A stretch of DNA of 33,018 nucleotides from contig DASXLL010000355.1 of the NCBI GenBank assembly GCA_036496265.1, positions 1 through 33,018 on the forward strand, given 5' to 3'. Source of the DNA: CAYLLN01 sp036496265. GTDB taxonomy: Bacteria; Planctomycetota; Planctomycetia; Pirellulales; Pirellulaceae. The position numbers and the translations under genes are program-made. Shown here piece after piece: positions 1-8,624 of this stretch (its first letter is position 1; the number at the start of each line of letters is the position of its first letter). The notes under the pieces were generated by a model. It made no database searches and was not told the DNA's origin. It saw only the letters and a list, made by a program, of their open reading frames with translations.

Positions 1-756
1 GGTCAAGGCACGATCGGCCTGGAGCTCCTGGAGCAGCTCCCGAATCTGGAGGCCGTAATCGTCCCCGTCGGCGGCGGCGGCCTGATTGCCGGCGTTTCTC
101 TCGCTATCAAATCCCTGCGGCCGGAGGTCCAAGTCATCGGCGTCGAGGCCGCCGTCATGCCCAGCCTCACCGAGGCGCTCGCCAGCGGCCGCGTCGTCAA
201 AGTGCCCGCCCGCCCGACGCTAGCCGACGGTCTCGCCACAACGCGACTGGGCGACAACGCGTTTGCCATTTTGCGCGACCGTGTCGATCGTGCTCTGGCC
301 GTATCCGAAGAACGGATCGCCTTGGCCATCTTGCGACTGATCGAGCTCGAAAAAAGCGTGCTCGAGGGCGCGGGTGCTTCGCCGCTCGCTGCACTGTTAA
401 GCGGTCAGCTTCCCGAATTGAAGGGCAAAACCGTGGTCCTGCTGCTCTGCGGCGGCAACATCGATCCGCTCGTCCTTGGCCGCGTCATCGAAATCGGCAT
501 GGCTGCCGACGGCCGTCTCGCCCGCCTCATCGCCACCATCAGCGATCGCCCCGGCGGCCTGGCCAAGCTGGCGTCGATCATTGCCGAAACCGGTGCCAGC
601 ATTCAGCAGATCACGCACGACCGCGTTTTTTCCGGTCCCGATGTGAGCAGCGTCCGAGTCATGTGCGACGTCGAAACGCACGACGAGTCACACATTGAAT
701 CGCTCAAGCAAGCCCTCACCGCTCACGGCATCGCCGTCCGCTCTACCACCTCATAA
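1..756 (+). CDS. ilvA: Threonine ammonia-lyase (dehydratase), C-terminal part, cut by left edge
   Basis: The reading frame is open from base 1 to a TAA at 754-756, leaving 251 residues without the true start. It contains the PLP-phosphate-binding glycine loop VPVGGGGLIAG near residue 22 and a C-terminal ACT domain beginning near residue 176 (GGLAKLASIIAETGASI). This is the layout of the roughly 400-residue PLP-dependent threonine dehydratase, which converts threonine to 2-oxobutanoate and ammonia, the entry to isoleucine synthesis. The single short ACT domain resembles the TdcB/ACT type rather than the long IlvA with two regulatory domains, so a catabolic role is possible. The PLP lysine lies outside the window. 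The gene ends convergently with mch and overlaps it by 6 bp. Confidence 0.88.
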   Translation, partial: GQGTIGLELLEQLPNLEAVIVPVGGGGLIAGVSLAIKSLRPEVQVIGVEAAVMPSLTEALASGRVVKVPARPTLADGLATTRLGDNAFAILRDRVDRALAVSEERIALAILRLIELEKSVLEGAGASPLAALLSGQLPELKGKTVVLLLCGGNIDPLVLGRVIEIGMAADGRLARLIATISDRPGGLAKLASIIAETGASIQQITHDRVFSGPDVSSVRVMCDVETHDESHIESLKQALTAHGIAVRSTTS

Positions 757-1695
757 GCCAAACGAGCGCCGCAGCACATCGGGCCGCAGCTCGCCAAACC
801 GGTGCGCCTTTCCGGTTTCAAGATTGACGAGCGTGACCACCGCCGGGCTGAACAGCAGCGGGTCGATCTTGTAAAAATCGCGTCCAAAACGCTCGAAGAT
901 TTCCGCAAACGGCTCACCAAAATCGGCCGACGCTGAGCTGGGGATTTTCGGCCCGATCTTCTGCAGTTCCTCATCGCGATCGCGCAGCCACAGCGTCACC
1001 TGGCCGCCGTAGAGAATGGCGTCGTTCGTGCGGCCGATTGCCGCGAGGTCCTCCGCCGCAACCGGCGGCAACGGCGAGCTCCCAAACCCGCTCGCGACTT
1101 TCTTTACGTCATAGCCAATCGCGTGCAGCTTGTGCAGCGCCGTTTCCACGCTCCGAGCGACAATCTGCACGCTGCCGGCAATGCTCGCTGTCCGAGCGAC
1201 AAGCAAAGTCAGGTTCGCCGGTTCCACACCGCACTGCGTCGCAATTTGCTGGCAAACCGCATCCGGCGGCAATTTTGATGTTTCCAGCACCCCGACCACA
1301 CGGTTCGCTTTGTCCGAGATCCCCAATTCGCTAATTAGCGGCTCCCGCAGCGCCGCCGCTCGCATCGGCCCGCTGCCCATCGCAAAAAACTTCTCGCCCG
1401 TAATCTGCCAGCCGGCATATTGCGCCGCCAGGCACGCGATTACAGCCTGATCGGTCTCAATCGTTACGGCTGGCCCGCTGATTTCGCCGCTCGCCGATTC
1501 AATTTTGACGCGGCCGCAATCCGCCAGGCAGATTTCCGCTAGCCGCAGGCCAGCCACCAGCCCCCCAGTCGCCTTGACGCCACAGTCGATCACGCGCGTC
1601 CCACTAGCGGTCGTCGAAACCGCCAGGTTGAGCCGCTCGGCATCGGCGGCCAGCTCTTCCGCGCGTCGCCAGGCTAATTCGTTGAGTGCCAGCAC
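751..1695 (-). CDS. mch: Methenyltetrahydromethanopterin cyclohydrolase
   Basis: The 314-residue product is colinear with Mch, which interconverts methenyl- and formyl-tetrahydromethanopterin in cytoplasmic C1 transfer. Recognised blocks include an N-terminal LNELAWRRAEEL helix, GVKATGGLVAGLRLAEICL, the GSGPMRAA segment near residue 107 and the C-terminal FYKIDPLLFSPA block. The length is normal for the family. The start codon is GTG, with an in-frame stop four codons upstream fixing the N-terminus close to it; no clear Shine-Dalgarno is seen. H4MPT-linked C1 genes are known in Planctomycetes. Here mch stands alone, without fae, mtd or fhc genes beside it. It is convergent with ilvA (stops interlock at 751-756) and divergent from the DtxR gene. 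Confidence 0.9.
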   Translation of the reverse strand: MLALNELAWRRAEELAADAERLNLAVSTTASGTRVIDCGVKATGGLVAGLRLAEICLADCGRVKIESASGEISGPAVTIETDQAVIACLAAQYAGWQITGEKFFAMGSGPMRAAALREPLISELGISDKANRVVGVLETSKLPPDAVCQQIATQCGVEPANLTLLVARTASIAGSVQIVARSVETALHKLHAIGYDVKKVASGFGSSPLPPVAAEDLAAIGRTNDAILYGGQVTLWLRDRDEELQKIGPKIPSSASADFGEPFAEIFERFGRDFYKIDPLLFSPAVVTLVNLETGKAHRFGELRPDVLRRSFGL

Positions 1696-1803
1696 ATCAG
1701 CGTTTTACTCGTTTGCCACTGAGCCTTGTAGGGGAGCAATCACCGACACATGAAAGCAGAAGCCGCGATTAGAATGTGGATAACCAATTAGCGAATGCAC
1801 CCC

Positions 1804-1817
1804 GGAGGCATTTCGTG
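1804..1817 (+). promoter_or_regulatory. Shine-Dalgarno that selects the DtxR-family start
   Basis: GGAGG at 1804-1808 is followed by a 6-nt spacer and GTG at 1815-1817. This is the strongest ribosome site near the gene and argues against an upstream in-frame GTG at 1776, which would add 13 residues unlike the family. Confidence 0.7.
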
Positions 1818-2468
1818 GCCAGTCTCACGATTGAAAACTACGTTAAGGCCATTTACCAGATCTCGGCATCGCAGGACCGGCGTGCCGCGGCCACCGGGCA
1901 GCTCGCCGACGCTCTCAACGTCTCTCCTGGCACCGTCACCAGCATGCTCAAAACGCTCAGCGAAAGCGAGCTCGCTGAATACATACCTTATGAAGGCGCT
2001 CGTTTGACCGACGCCGGCCGCACGCTGGCTCTGCGTGTCGTCCGCCGGCACCGGCTGATTGAGCTCTTTCTCGTCCGCACGCTGAATTTGACGTGGGACG
2101 AGGTCCATGCTGAGGCCGAGAATATGGAGCACGCGGTCAGCGACCTCTTAATCGACCGCATCGACGCCTATCTCGGCTATCCAGCGACCGACCCGCACGG
2201 AGATCCAATCCCCAAGGCCGACGGCACCGTCGCCGGCTCAACCGGCGGACGGCTATCGAAAAACGTCGTCGGCAGTCGCTTTCGTGTCGTCCGCGTGACC
2301 GATCAATCTCCAGAATTCCTTCGCTATCTAACCGAAATGGGCCTGCAAATCGATGCCGAGGGCATCGTCGTCGCCAACCGCCCCGAATCCGGCACCGTCA
2401 CCGTCGATGTCAGCGGCCGACAAACCACGCTCGCCCACAACGTCGCGGATCGCTTGCTGGTGACCTAG
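1815..2468 (+). CDS. DtxR/MntR-family metal-dependent transcriptional regulator
   Basis: The 217-residue product has three parts. An N-terminal winged helix-turn-helix (SLTIENYVKAIYQI, then QLADALNVSPGTVTSMLKTL) is followed by the metal-binding and dimerisation helices (RRHRLIELFL, EVHAEAENMEHAVS, with His and Glu residues typical of metal ligands). The C-terminal 65 residues form a FeoA/SH3-like domain. The family represses metal-uptake genes when Mn(II) or Fe(II) is bound. GTG at 1815 is preferred because of the GGAGG site and because family members begin just before this motif. The gene is followed after 3 nt by queG, so both are probably cotranscribed. No metal transporter lies nearby, so its targets are elsewhere. 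Confidence 0.87.
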   Translation: MASLTIENYVKAIYQISASQDRRAAATGQLADALNVSPGTVTSMLKTLSESELAEYIPYEGARLTDAGRTLALRVVRRHRLIELFLVRTLNLTWDEVHAEAENMEHAVSDLLIDRIDAYLGYPATDPHGDPIPKADGTVAGSTGGRLSKNVVGSRFRVVRVTDQSPEFLRYLTEMGLQIDAEGIVVANRPESGTVTVDVSGRQTTLAHNVADRLLVT

Positions 2469-2471
2469 CCC

Positions 2472-3644
2472 ATGAGTGACCTAGCGCTCACGGCAGATCC
2501 CGGCCGACTGACCGAGCTCATCAAGTCAGCGGCCCAACATCTCGGCTTTACGCTCGTCGGCTTTTGCCCCGCCATCCAACCGGCCGGCGTAACGCGCCTC
2601 TCTGAGTGGCTCGCCCGCGGCTACGCCGGCGAAATGGATTACCTCGCCTCGCGCAGCGCAGCCTATGAGCATCCGCGGCACGTTCTTGACGGTGTCCGTA
2701 GCATCGTCATGCTCAGCCTCCCATATAGCGCCGCGCCTGCCCAACTGCCAGCCTCCGGACAAGGTCGAATCTCCCGTTACGCCTGGACCGGCGCCGATTA
2801 TCACGATGTCATTCACGACAAGCTCAAGCGCTTAGTCACTTTGTTCCTCGATTCAGCGCCAACAGCGCGAGCCCGTGGCGTCGTCGATACAGCGCCGCTG
2901 CTGGAACGCGAATTTGCTCAACTCGCCGGCCTCGGCTGGGTCGGCAAGAACACATTGCTCATCAACAAGCCCGCCGGCAGCTACTTCTTCTTAGCGGCCC
3001 TGCTAACCGACGCGGCGCTCGTTTATGACGAGCCATTTTCAGCCGACCATTGCGGCGCCTGCCGAGCCTGCCTCGACGCCTGCCCCACGCAGGCGTTCGT
3101 TCAACCTTATGTTCTCGACGCCAGCCGCTGTATTAGCTATTTGACAATCGAGCACAAAAGCCCGATCCCACACGAGCTACGACCCGGCATCGGCGAATGG
3201 CTCTTCGGCTGCGACGTCTGTCAGGACGTTTGTCCCTGGAATCACAAGGCCGCTGATGCCGAACGCTCAAAATCCACTCCGCCGCCCATGAATCTGCTCG
3301 ACTTGATAGCGCTTTTCGAGTTAGGCGACGACGCTTTTCGCCAACGATTTCGGCACACGCCCCTTTGGCGGCCCAAACGCCGCGGCATTTTGCGAAACGC
3401 CGCGATTGTCTTGGGAAATCAGCGCGCTGCAGCAGCAATCCCAGCGCTCACACACGCCCTTTCCGACGTCGAACCTCTAATCCGCGGCGCCAGCGCCTGG
3501 GCGCTGGGTCAAATTGGCGGCCAAGAAGCTCTGGCCGCACTCACAACGCGAAGAAATTCCGAATTCGAAGCATCCGTCATCGAAGAGATCGTCTTAGCAA
3601 TCCAAATCGCTCAAGCCGCCTGCTCACAATCTTCCCCACGGTGA
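2472..3644 (+). CDS. queG: Epoxyqueuosine reductase with C-terminal HEAT-like repeats
   Basis: The 390-residue product is QueG, the cobalamin- and Fe-S-dependent enzyme that reduces epoxyqueuosine to queuosine in tRNA. Two 4Fe-4S motifs are visible: C194-x2-C197-x2-C200-x3-C204, and C220 with C247-x2-C250-x3-C254 (GCDVCQDVCPWN). VDTAPLLEREFA near residue 138 carries the family's conserved Asp, followed by LGWVGKNT. Residues from about 310 form HEAT/PBS-lyase-like helices (IPALTHALSDVEPLIRGASAWALG), as in other QueG proteins. The ATG lies 3 nt after the regulator gene. The 3' end overlaps the dus gene on the other strand by 34 bp, so two tRNA-modification genes meet tail to tail. Confidence 0.95.
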   Translation: MSDLALTADPGRLTELIKSAAQHLGFTLVGFCPAIQPAGVTRLSEWLARGYAGEMDYLASRSAAYEHPRHVLDGVRSIVMLSLPYSAAPAQLPASGQGRISRYAWTGADYHDVIHDKLKRLVTLFLDSAPTARARGVVDTAPLLEREFAQLAGLGWVGKNTLLINKPAGSYFFLAALLTDAALVYDEPFSADHCGACRACLDACPTQAFVQPYVLDASRCISYLTIEHKSPIPHELRPGIGEWLFGCDVCQDVCPWNHKAADAERSKSTPPPMNLLDLIALFELGDDAFRQRFRHTPLWRPKRRGILRNAAIVLGNQRAAAAIPALTHALSDVEPLIRGASAWALGQIGGQEALAALTTRRNSEFEASVIEEIVLAIQIAQAACSQSSPR

Positions 3645-4684
3645 ATCATCGGATCAGGATAACACCCGGGCGAGTCCTCGCCGTACCACTGCGCCAAAGC
3701 GAGCTTCCAATCTTCGATACTTCGCGTCTTGGTGAACGCTTCTCGCACCACCAAATGCTGCGGATGCAGCGCCGCGTATTTGATGCCAAACTTCCGCATG
3801 TGCGACCCCGCCCGCTCACTGCCATAGAGCGATTCGGCCAACCGAAAATGCTCCAGCATCACCTCCCGCTGCTCGAATAGCGTCGGCGGCGCTGGCAGCG
3901 ATTTGCCTTCAGCCAAAGCCCGGCACTGCCCAAAGATCCACGGGTTCCCAATCGCTCCGCGGGCGACCGTCACCCCATCCACTCCCGTCTGCTGCATCAT
4001 TTCCAGGCAATCCTGCGGCGAAAAAAGATCGCCGCTGCCAAGAATCGTTTTATTCGGACCCGCGTGCCGCTTTACGTCCGTAAGAAACTGCCAGCGGCTC
4101 GGTCCAATGTACCGCTGCATCACCGTGCGGCCATGAACCGTGATCGCCGCCACTCCCGCCGCAAATGCTCCATCAAAAATTCTGAAAAACTTGTCGCGAG
4201 CCTCCGCCGAGTCATCAATTCCGCGCCGCATCTTCACCGTCACCGGAATCTCAGCCGGAACGGCGTCGCGCGTCCGTTGAACAATTTCCAGCGCCACTTC
4301 CGGCTGGCTCAAATGAAATCCGCCGCGGCAGCGCCCCAGCACCTTCTTCACCGGGCAACCAAAATTGATGTCGATCACATCAAATCCCGCTTCTACCAAC
4401 TTTTGCGCTCCCCGCGCAAACTGCTCCGGCTCGGCGCCCATAAGCTGCCCGCCCACCGGCCGTTCCTCATCCGTAATGTGCAAAAAGTGCCGGTTCCGCT
4501 GCCGATTGTCCTTCATCGTCACCAAAAACTGGTCCAGCATCACCTCGCAGAGCGAATACGAAGCTCCGTGCCGCCGCGCGAGCAGCCGCATCGGCCAATC
4601 GCTGTAACCCGACAGCGCCGCCTGCACGACCGGAAAGCCAATCTCCAGCGGTCCAATTTTTAGCGCCGGCAGCATCATTGTCAT
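3611..4684 (-). CDS. tRNA-dihydrouridine synthase (DusB-like)
   Basis: The 357-residue product is an FMN-dependent TIM-barrel Dus enzyme that reduces uridines in tRNA. Diagnostic segments are VVQAALSGYSDWPMRLL near residue 20, the catalytic-cysteine motif DINFGCPVKKV with C110, a VKMRRG strand, ITVHGRT, and GVTVARGAIGNPWIF. The usual KxxGG after the catalytic loop reads GRCRGG here, a small variation. The ATG at 4682-4684 overlaps the TGA of the upstream stress-protein gene as ATGA, pointing to translational coupling. Two further in-frame ATGs at 4676-4678 and 4673-4675 are alternatives. The open frame continues upstream inside the stress-protein gene, but that part does not resemble Dus. Confidence 0.92.
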   Translation of the reverse strand: MTMMLPALKIGPLEIGFPVVQAALSGYSDWPMRLLARRHGASYSLCEVMLDQFLVTMKDNRQRNRHFLHITDEERPVGGQLMGAEPEQFARGAQKLVEAGFDVIDINFGCPVKKVLGRCRGGFHLSQPEVALEIVQRTRDAVPAEIPVTVKMRRGIDDSAEARDKFFRIFDGAFAAGVAAITVHGRTVMQRYIGPSRWQFLTDVKRHAGPNKTILGSGDLFSPQDCLEMMQQTGVDGVTVARGAIGNPWIFGQCRALAEGKSLPAPPTLFEQREVMLEHFRLAESLYGSERAGSHMRKFGIKYAALHPQHLVVREAFTKTRSIEDWKLALAQWYGEDSPGCYPDPMIHRGEDCEQAA

Positions 4685-5109
4685 TTCCGCAGCACCAACA
4701 CAGGGCAATGTGCCAGCCTCACCACCCGCTCCGCGACCGAGCCGATCAATAGCCGGGTGATTCCCGTCCGCCCATGCGAAGGAATGACAATCAGCTCGAT
4801 GTTCTTCTCCTGCGCGTAGTTCGCAATTCCATGAGCCGGCTCGCCCATCAACACAGCCGTGTGAATTCCCGCGTATTGCGGCCCCGCCAACTTCTCGCGA
4901 AGTGCCATCTCCACCTGTTCGGTGCGAGCTTGCGGATCGACCACACCCCACACCTCGCCCGCCTCCAGCGGCGCAATGTCGATCAGCACGTGAATGACGT
5001 GCAAATGCTCCGGCTGATCGACGAGCTGCCGCCCGACATCAATCGCCGCCAGCGACTCGGAAGAGAAATCAATCGGCACGAGCACCGACCGTTTCGGATA
5101 GTAAGCCAT
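4681..5109 (-). CDS. Universal stress protein, UspA family
   Basis: The 142-residue single-domain protein begins with a beta strand RSVLVPIDFSSES. It ends with the nucleotide-binding signature IVIPSHGRTG...GSVAERVVRLAHCPVLVLRK. The spacing between the glycines and the GS is the short form common in Usp proteins with RTG loops, so ATP binding is likely but not certain. ATG at 5107-5109 is chosen because a purine-rich GAGAGGG lies just upstream; another in-frame ATG six codons earlier contains that site. It is the first gene of a two-gene minus-strand unit with the tRNA-dihydrouridine synthase, joined by an ATGA overlap. The pairing of a stress protein and a tRNA modifier is a contextual observation only. 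Confidence 0.9.
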   Translation of the reverse strand: MAYYPKRSVLVPIDFSSESLAAIDVGRQLVDQPEHLHVIHVLIDIAPLEAGEVWGVVDPQARTEQVEMALREKLAGPQYAGIHTAVLMGEPAHGIANYAQEKNIELIVIPSHGRTGITRLLIGSVAERVVRLAHCPVLVLRK

Positions 5110-5172
5110 GATGCGCCCTCTCGACATTTAGATTGTCAAAAAACTGCTAGCCAAACAACGCTATCATTTCGC

Positions 5173-5196
5173 CACTCACCCACTCACCCACTCACC
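5173..5196 (+). repeat. Three perfect copies of an 8-bp tandem repeat
   Basis: CACTCACC is repeated three times head to tail at 5173, 5181 and 5189, in the divergent intergenic region between the stress-protein gene and the DUF11-repeat protein. A slippage-prone microsatellite is the simplest reading. It lies about 90 bp upstream of the predicted promoter of the downstream gene. Confidence 0.8.
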
Positions 5197-5286
5197 ATCC
5201 ACCTCGCTCAAGTTCCAGCCAAAAAATCTGCCTAAGTTCACAATCACCCATAACCGGCAAAGTCCACTCAACCCGCAATGCCTCCC

Positions 5287-5314
5287 ATGACGATACCTGC
5301 CGTGCGCATAAAAT
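5287..5314 (+). promoter_or_regulatory. Putative sigma-70-type promoter for the DUF11-repeat gene
   Basis: ATGACG (4 of 6 to TTGACA) lies 16 bp upstream of TAAAAT at 5309-5314 (5 of 6 to TATAAT). The ATG at 5340 follows with an AGGAA ribosome site near 5330. The match is by eye. Confidence 0.35.
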
Positions 5315-5339
5315 ACGTTTCCGACTGCTAGGAACCGCC

Positions 5340-7349
5340 ATGGCTCGCACGACAATCCGCATTGTAACCCTCGCCGGCATTTTCGGCTGCCTCGCCAGTG
5401 TACTTCCGGCTCAAGAGTCCTCGCGGCGAACGGCCAAAAGCCGGCCCGACACGCCCGCCATTAGCGGCGTGCGGCCCAATCTCTCGCCGCCAGCAGCAGT
5501 CGGTAGCGAATCACCTGCGACAAACGCGATGCGAAGCCCAGCAGGCGCGCCGCAAGACCAGCTCGTCCCACCATCCACGAGCCCATCCGGCCAATACTCC
5601 GGCGGATCGCTCTCAGCGGCCGACCAAACAACCGCCTCCGATTATTCGCCACCCGCGGAGCTTGATGACAGCCGTCTGCGGTCCATCTTGAAACGGCCGA
5701 GCACAACGGCTCCGCCGGAAGCGCCTCCCTCAACATTTTCGCCACCACCGGCCGCCTCCTCCATCAACAACGATCTTCTCCGGCGAGTGGACAGCGGCCC
5801 CACAGGCAACCTTCCGCCGACGGCCCCACCGACAGCGCCCACGACAAGCACAGGCAAGCCCACCAAACCTTCGATTTCCTCCAACCGCGCCGGACAAACG
5901 CTGGCCAGCAGCAGTAAGAGCGCCGCTTTGCGAGTTGAACTCAACGGCCCTCAAGGCGTCACGGTCGGCAAGCCCGCCGCTTATTCTATAACTCTCACTA
6001 ACGACAGCGATATTGTGGCTGACGAAGTTCAGGTTCGCATGAACATCCCCGCCTGGGTGATTGTCCAAGGCGCTCAGCAGACCAGCGGCGAAACAGGCGC
6101 AATTGCCGACGGCCAGGGCGGCGGCCGCCTGATTTGGAACTTGCCCCGCATCACCGCTCACGGTCGCGAGCAGCTCAAGCTGCAACTCGTCACCGGTGAA
6201 GCCGACGGCTTCGATATTGCCGCCGAATGGACGTGCAAGCCCGCCGCGGTTCGCACCTCGATTGTTGTTAACCAACCGCAAATCGCCCTCGCCCTCGCCG
6301 GCCCGGCCGACATGACATTTGGCGAGGAAAAAACCTTCACCCTCACCGTGAGCAACCCCGGCACGGGCGACGCCGAGCGCGTGCTGGTAGCTGTCGCCTC
6401 CGGCACCGCTCCGCCGCAGCAATTCGACGCCGGCATGATTCCTTCTGGCCACAAGAAGGAAGTGCCACTGGCCGTCGTTGCCTCGCAAACCGGTTCGATC
6501 GATCTCCAAATCACAGCCGCTGCGGAAAACGGCGTCGAAGCCCGCACCTCGCATAAGATCACCGTGCGTAAAGCGGAAATCAGCGTCGTCATGGACGGCC
6601 CACCGCTGAAATTCGCCGGCTCAGAGGCAGTCTATTCCGTCGTCGTCTCCAACAGCGGCAGCGCAACGGCCGACAACGTGAACTTATCGCTGAATCTGCC
6701 TGCCGGCGCAAAATACTTGGGCGGCATCGACGGTGCAGCCACATCCACCGGCGGTTTGCGGTGGCGAATCGCGACTCTGCAACCCGGTGCCCGCCGCCAA
6801 TATGACGTTCGCTTGCAACTCACCGCCGCGGGAACAAACCGCGTCGAGCTCCAGTCGCAAGCCGCCGCCAGCGGCGTCGCCAACTGCGTCGCCGAAACAG
6901 AAGTGGAAGCCGTCTCCGATCTTAAACTGGTCGTCAACGACCCAGCCGGTCCCACGCCGCTCAGCGAATCCGCCGTCTTTGAGTTGACGCTCATGAATCG
7001 TGGCAGCCAGGCTGCTCGGCAAGTGAAACTGATCATGCAATTTTCGGACGGCGTTGAGCCGGTGTCGTTCGAGGGCTGCGAAGCCCGCATCGTCCCCGGC
7101 CAGATCCTGTGCCAGCCGCTCGCGCAGCTTGGTCCCGGTGAGCAAGCCACTCTGCGTATCAAAGCTCAGGCCCGTCAAGCTGGTGCCCATCACTTCCGCA
7201 TTGAAGTGACCACTGCCGACGACGACGCCCGCCTCGTTTCCGAAGGCACCACCCGGTTCTTCGCCGAAACCGGCCGCGGCAGCGCCGCTGCCACAGCCCG
7301 CAAGCCCACCTTGCTGCCGGGAAACTCAATCCCCACAACGCTCCGCTAA
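5340..7349 (+). CDS. Secreted protein with four DUF11/CARDB-like beta-sandwich repeats
   Basis: The 669-residue product starts with a signal peptide (MARTTIRIVTLAGIFGCLAS, probable cleavage near PAQ at 23-25). It continues with a Pro/Ser/Thr-rich low-complexity stretch to about residue 190. Four related repeats follow at roughly 196-310, 312-411, 412-525 and 526-643. Each opens with an L/I-x-V/L-x(0-2)-GP-type strand and a Y/F-S/T/E-x-T/V-x-N/S-x-G segment (YSITLTNDS, FTLTVSNPG, YSVVVSNSG, FELTLMNRG). These are typical of the DUF11 'conserved repeat' and CARDB families found in large extracellular planctomycete proteins. No catalytic motif, LPxTG anchor or C-terminal membrane segment is visible. 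The role is probably structural or adhesive at the cell surface or in the periplasm; the partner is unknown. Confidence 0.8.
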   Translation: MARTTIRIVTLAGIFGCLASVLPAQESSRRTAKSRPDTPAISGVRPNLSPPAAVGSESPATNAMRSPAGAPQDQLVPPSTSPSGQYSGGSLSAADQTTASDYSPPAELDDSRLRSILKRPSTTAPPEAPPSTFSPPPAASSINNDLLRRVDSGPTGNLPPTAPPTAPTTSTGKPTKPSISSNRAGQTLASSSKSAALRVELNGPQGVTVGKPAAYSITLTNDSDIVADEVQVRMNIPAWVIVQGAQQTSGETGAIADGQGGGRLIWNLPRITAHGREQLKLQLVTGEADGFDIAAEWTCKPAAVRTSIVVNQPQIALALAGPADMTFGEEKTFTLTVSNPGTGDAERVLVAVASGTAPPQQFDAGMIPSGHKKEVPLAVVASQTGSIDLQITAAAENGVEARTSHKITVRKAEISVVMDGPPLKFAGSEAVYSVVVSNSGSATADNVNLSLNLPAGAKYLGGIDGAATSTGGLRWRIATLQPGARRQYDVRLQLTAAGTNRVELQSQAAASGVANCVAETEVEAVSDLKLVVNDPAGPTPLSESAVFELTLMNRGSQAARQVKLIMQFSDGVEPVSFEGCEARIVPGQILCQPLAQLGPGEQATLRIKAQARQAGAHHFRIEVTTADDDARLVSEGTTRFFAETGRGSAAATARKPTLLPGNSIPTTLR

Positions 7350-7380
7350 CGATTCGATGGCACGACACTCTGACGCAAGC

Positions 7381-7397
7381 TGGAAACATTGTTTCCA
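7381..7397. promoter_or_regulatory. Perfect 17-bp palindrome, operator-like
   Basis: TGGAAACA and TGTTTCCA form a perfect 8-bp dyad around a single T. One base between arms is too short for an RNA hairpin loop, so a protein-binding operator is more plausible than a terminator. It lies 31 bp after the DUF11-repeat gene and about 160 bp before the sulfotransferase gene. The arms resemble LacI/GntR-type operators only in a general way. Confidence 0.45.
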
Positions 7398-7559
7398 CGT
7401 GAGGCCAACCACAACGCGCCTCGCGATGTGTTCTTGCCGGCTCGTTCCAGGCGCCCCGACCACCTTGCCGATGACACGCAATGTAATCGGAACTGACATT
7501 GTGGAAGTGCAACAAGTCGGTAGCATTCCACCACACGTCCAGGCGGGATCACGCCGAAC

Positions 7560-8582
7560 GTGATGCCGCCACGGCTGCCGAGCGGCGCTATTTGTGCGGC
7601 AGACTTTCTCGATCCACGGAACGGATCAATGAGACGAGAACACTGCGAGGAAGCTGCACGATGGGGTGAAGCGGCGCCGATCATCCTGCCATTTCCCTCC
7701 TCGTCGCCGCCGCCCCGTGCCTTCGACATACTAAGACGGGAGTTGAACCGGCTGCGAGAGCAGACCTGCGCCAATCGTCTTGGGTTTGCGTGTGCTCAAC
7801 GCTGGAATCATTGGCGGCGTTGGTATCACTGGGTGGCGCGACGCCACAAGCCCTATCAGGCGGTATTTGTCATCGCCAGTCCCAGAACTGGAAGCAATCT
7901 GCTGATCGATTACTTAGATTGGCTACCGGGAGTCGGTTGTCTCCCGGAAGTGCTGAACTGGGGAGGGCCAATTGGCCCCAAGAAATTCCTCCATCCCCAG
8001 CAAATTGTCAGGCATTTGCAGCAGTCCCTGCAAACGTTGCACACCACGCACCGAACCTGCAAAATCTTTCTGCACGAGCTGAATCATTATCGGCTCACAA
8101 TCGATGATCTCGAACAAGCGTTTCCGAATGCCAGCTATGTAGTGCTCTATCGCGAAAATCTAGCGGAGCAATATATCTCACGGGAAGTCGCCAAGCTGAC
8201 GGGTCAGTGGAGTCTTCTGCCCGGCCAGCCGCGGAAGAATGCAGCGATCTCCGTCGATCCAGCTGACCTCGCGCAGTATTGCCAGAAAGTACAACGCGAA
8301 TACTCGACGATTGCGGAACACCGGGCAATCGCCAAGCGGGGCGCAATTCTCAGCTACGAGGAATTGGTCGCGAACTCGGCTCGCTGCCTGCGTGAGGTCG
8401 TATGCCCGCTCTTGGGAGCGTCCTATTCAGAGCCCAAAACCGCCTACCGCAAGCAAAACGTCGAATCGCTGGCGGAACGTGTAACCAACTATTCGGAAGT
8501 GGCGACCCTGCTTAACGGCCCGCTCTGCCGATTGCAACTCCATTCGACCCGGGCAGAGAAAAGCACGTCGCAAGCCGCCTAA
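7560..8582 (+). CDS. Stf0/NodH-like sulfotransferase
   Basis: The 340-residue product has the 5'-phosphosulfate-binding loop of PAPS-dependent sulfotransferases, FVIASPRTGSNLL at residues 103-115. A 3'-phosphate-binding region follows (FPNASYVVLYRENLAEQYISREVA). Wide-spaced motifs with SPRTGSN are characteristic of the Stf0/LPS-sulfotransferase group acting on sugars. The likely role is sulfation of a surface glycan, in keeping with the glycosyltransferase genes downstream. The first about 100 residues are not recognised. The start is uncertain: GTG at 7560 and the adjacent ATG at 7563 both have weak ribosome sites, and ATG at 7629 would remove 23 residues. The acceptor is not predictable. 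Confidence 0.8.
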   Translation: MMPPRLPSGAICAADFLDPRNGSMRREHCEEAARWGEAAPIILPFPSSSPPPRAFDILRRELNRLREQTCANRLGFACAQRWNHWRRWYHWVARRHKPYQAVFVIASPRTGSNLLIDYLDWLPGVGCLPEVLNWGGPIGPKKFLHPQQIVRHLQQSLQTLHTTHRTCKIFLHELNHYRLTIDDLEQAFPNASYVVLYRENLAEQYISREVAKLTGQWSLLPGQPRKNAAISVDPADLAQYCQKVQREYSTIAEHRAIAKRGAILSYEELVANSARCLREVVCPLLGASYSEPKTAYRKQNVESLAERVTNYSEVATLLNGPLCRLQLHSTRAEKSTSQAA

Positions 8583-8624
8583 TCTTCCCTGCTAGCGTCA
8601 TCCGTTTAGCAGGCCGTTGAATTG

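Noticed and set aside
5730..6554. 274-residue antisense frame inside the DUF11-repeat gene
   Set aside because: The sense gene has a signal peptide and four recognisable repeats; the antisense frame is a by-product of high GC content.
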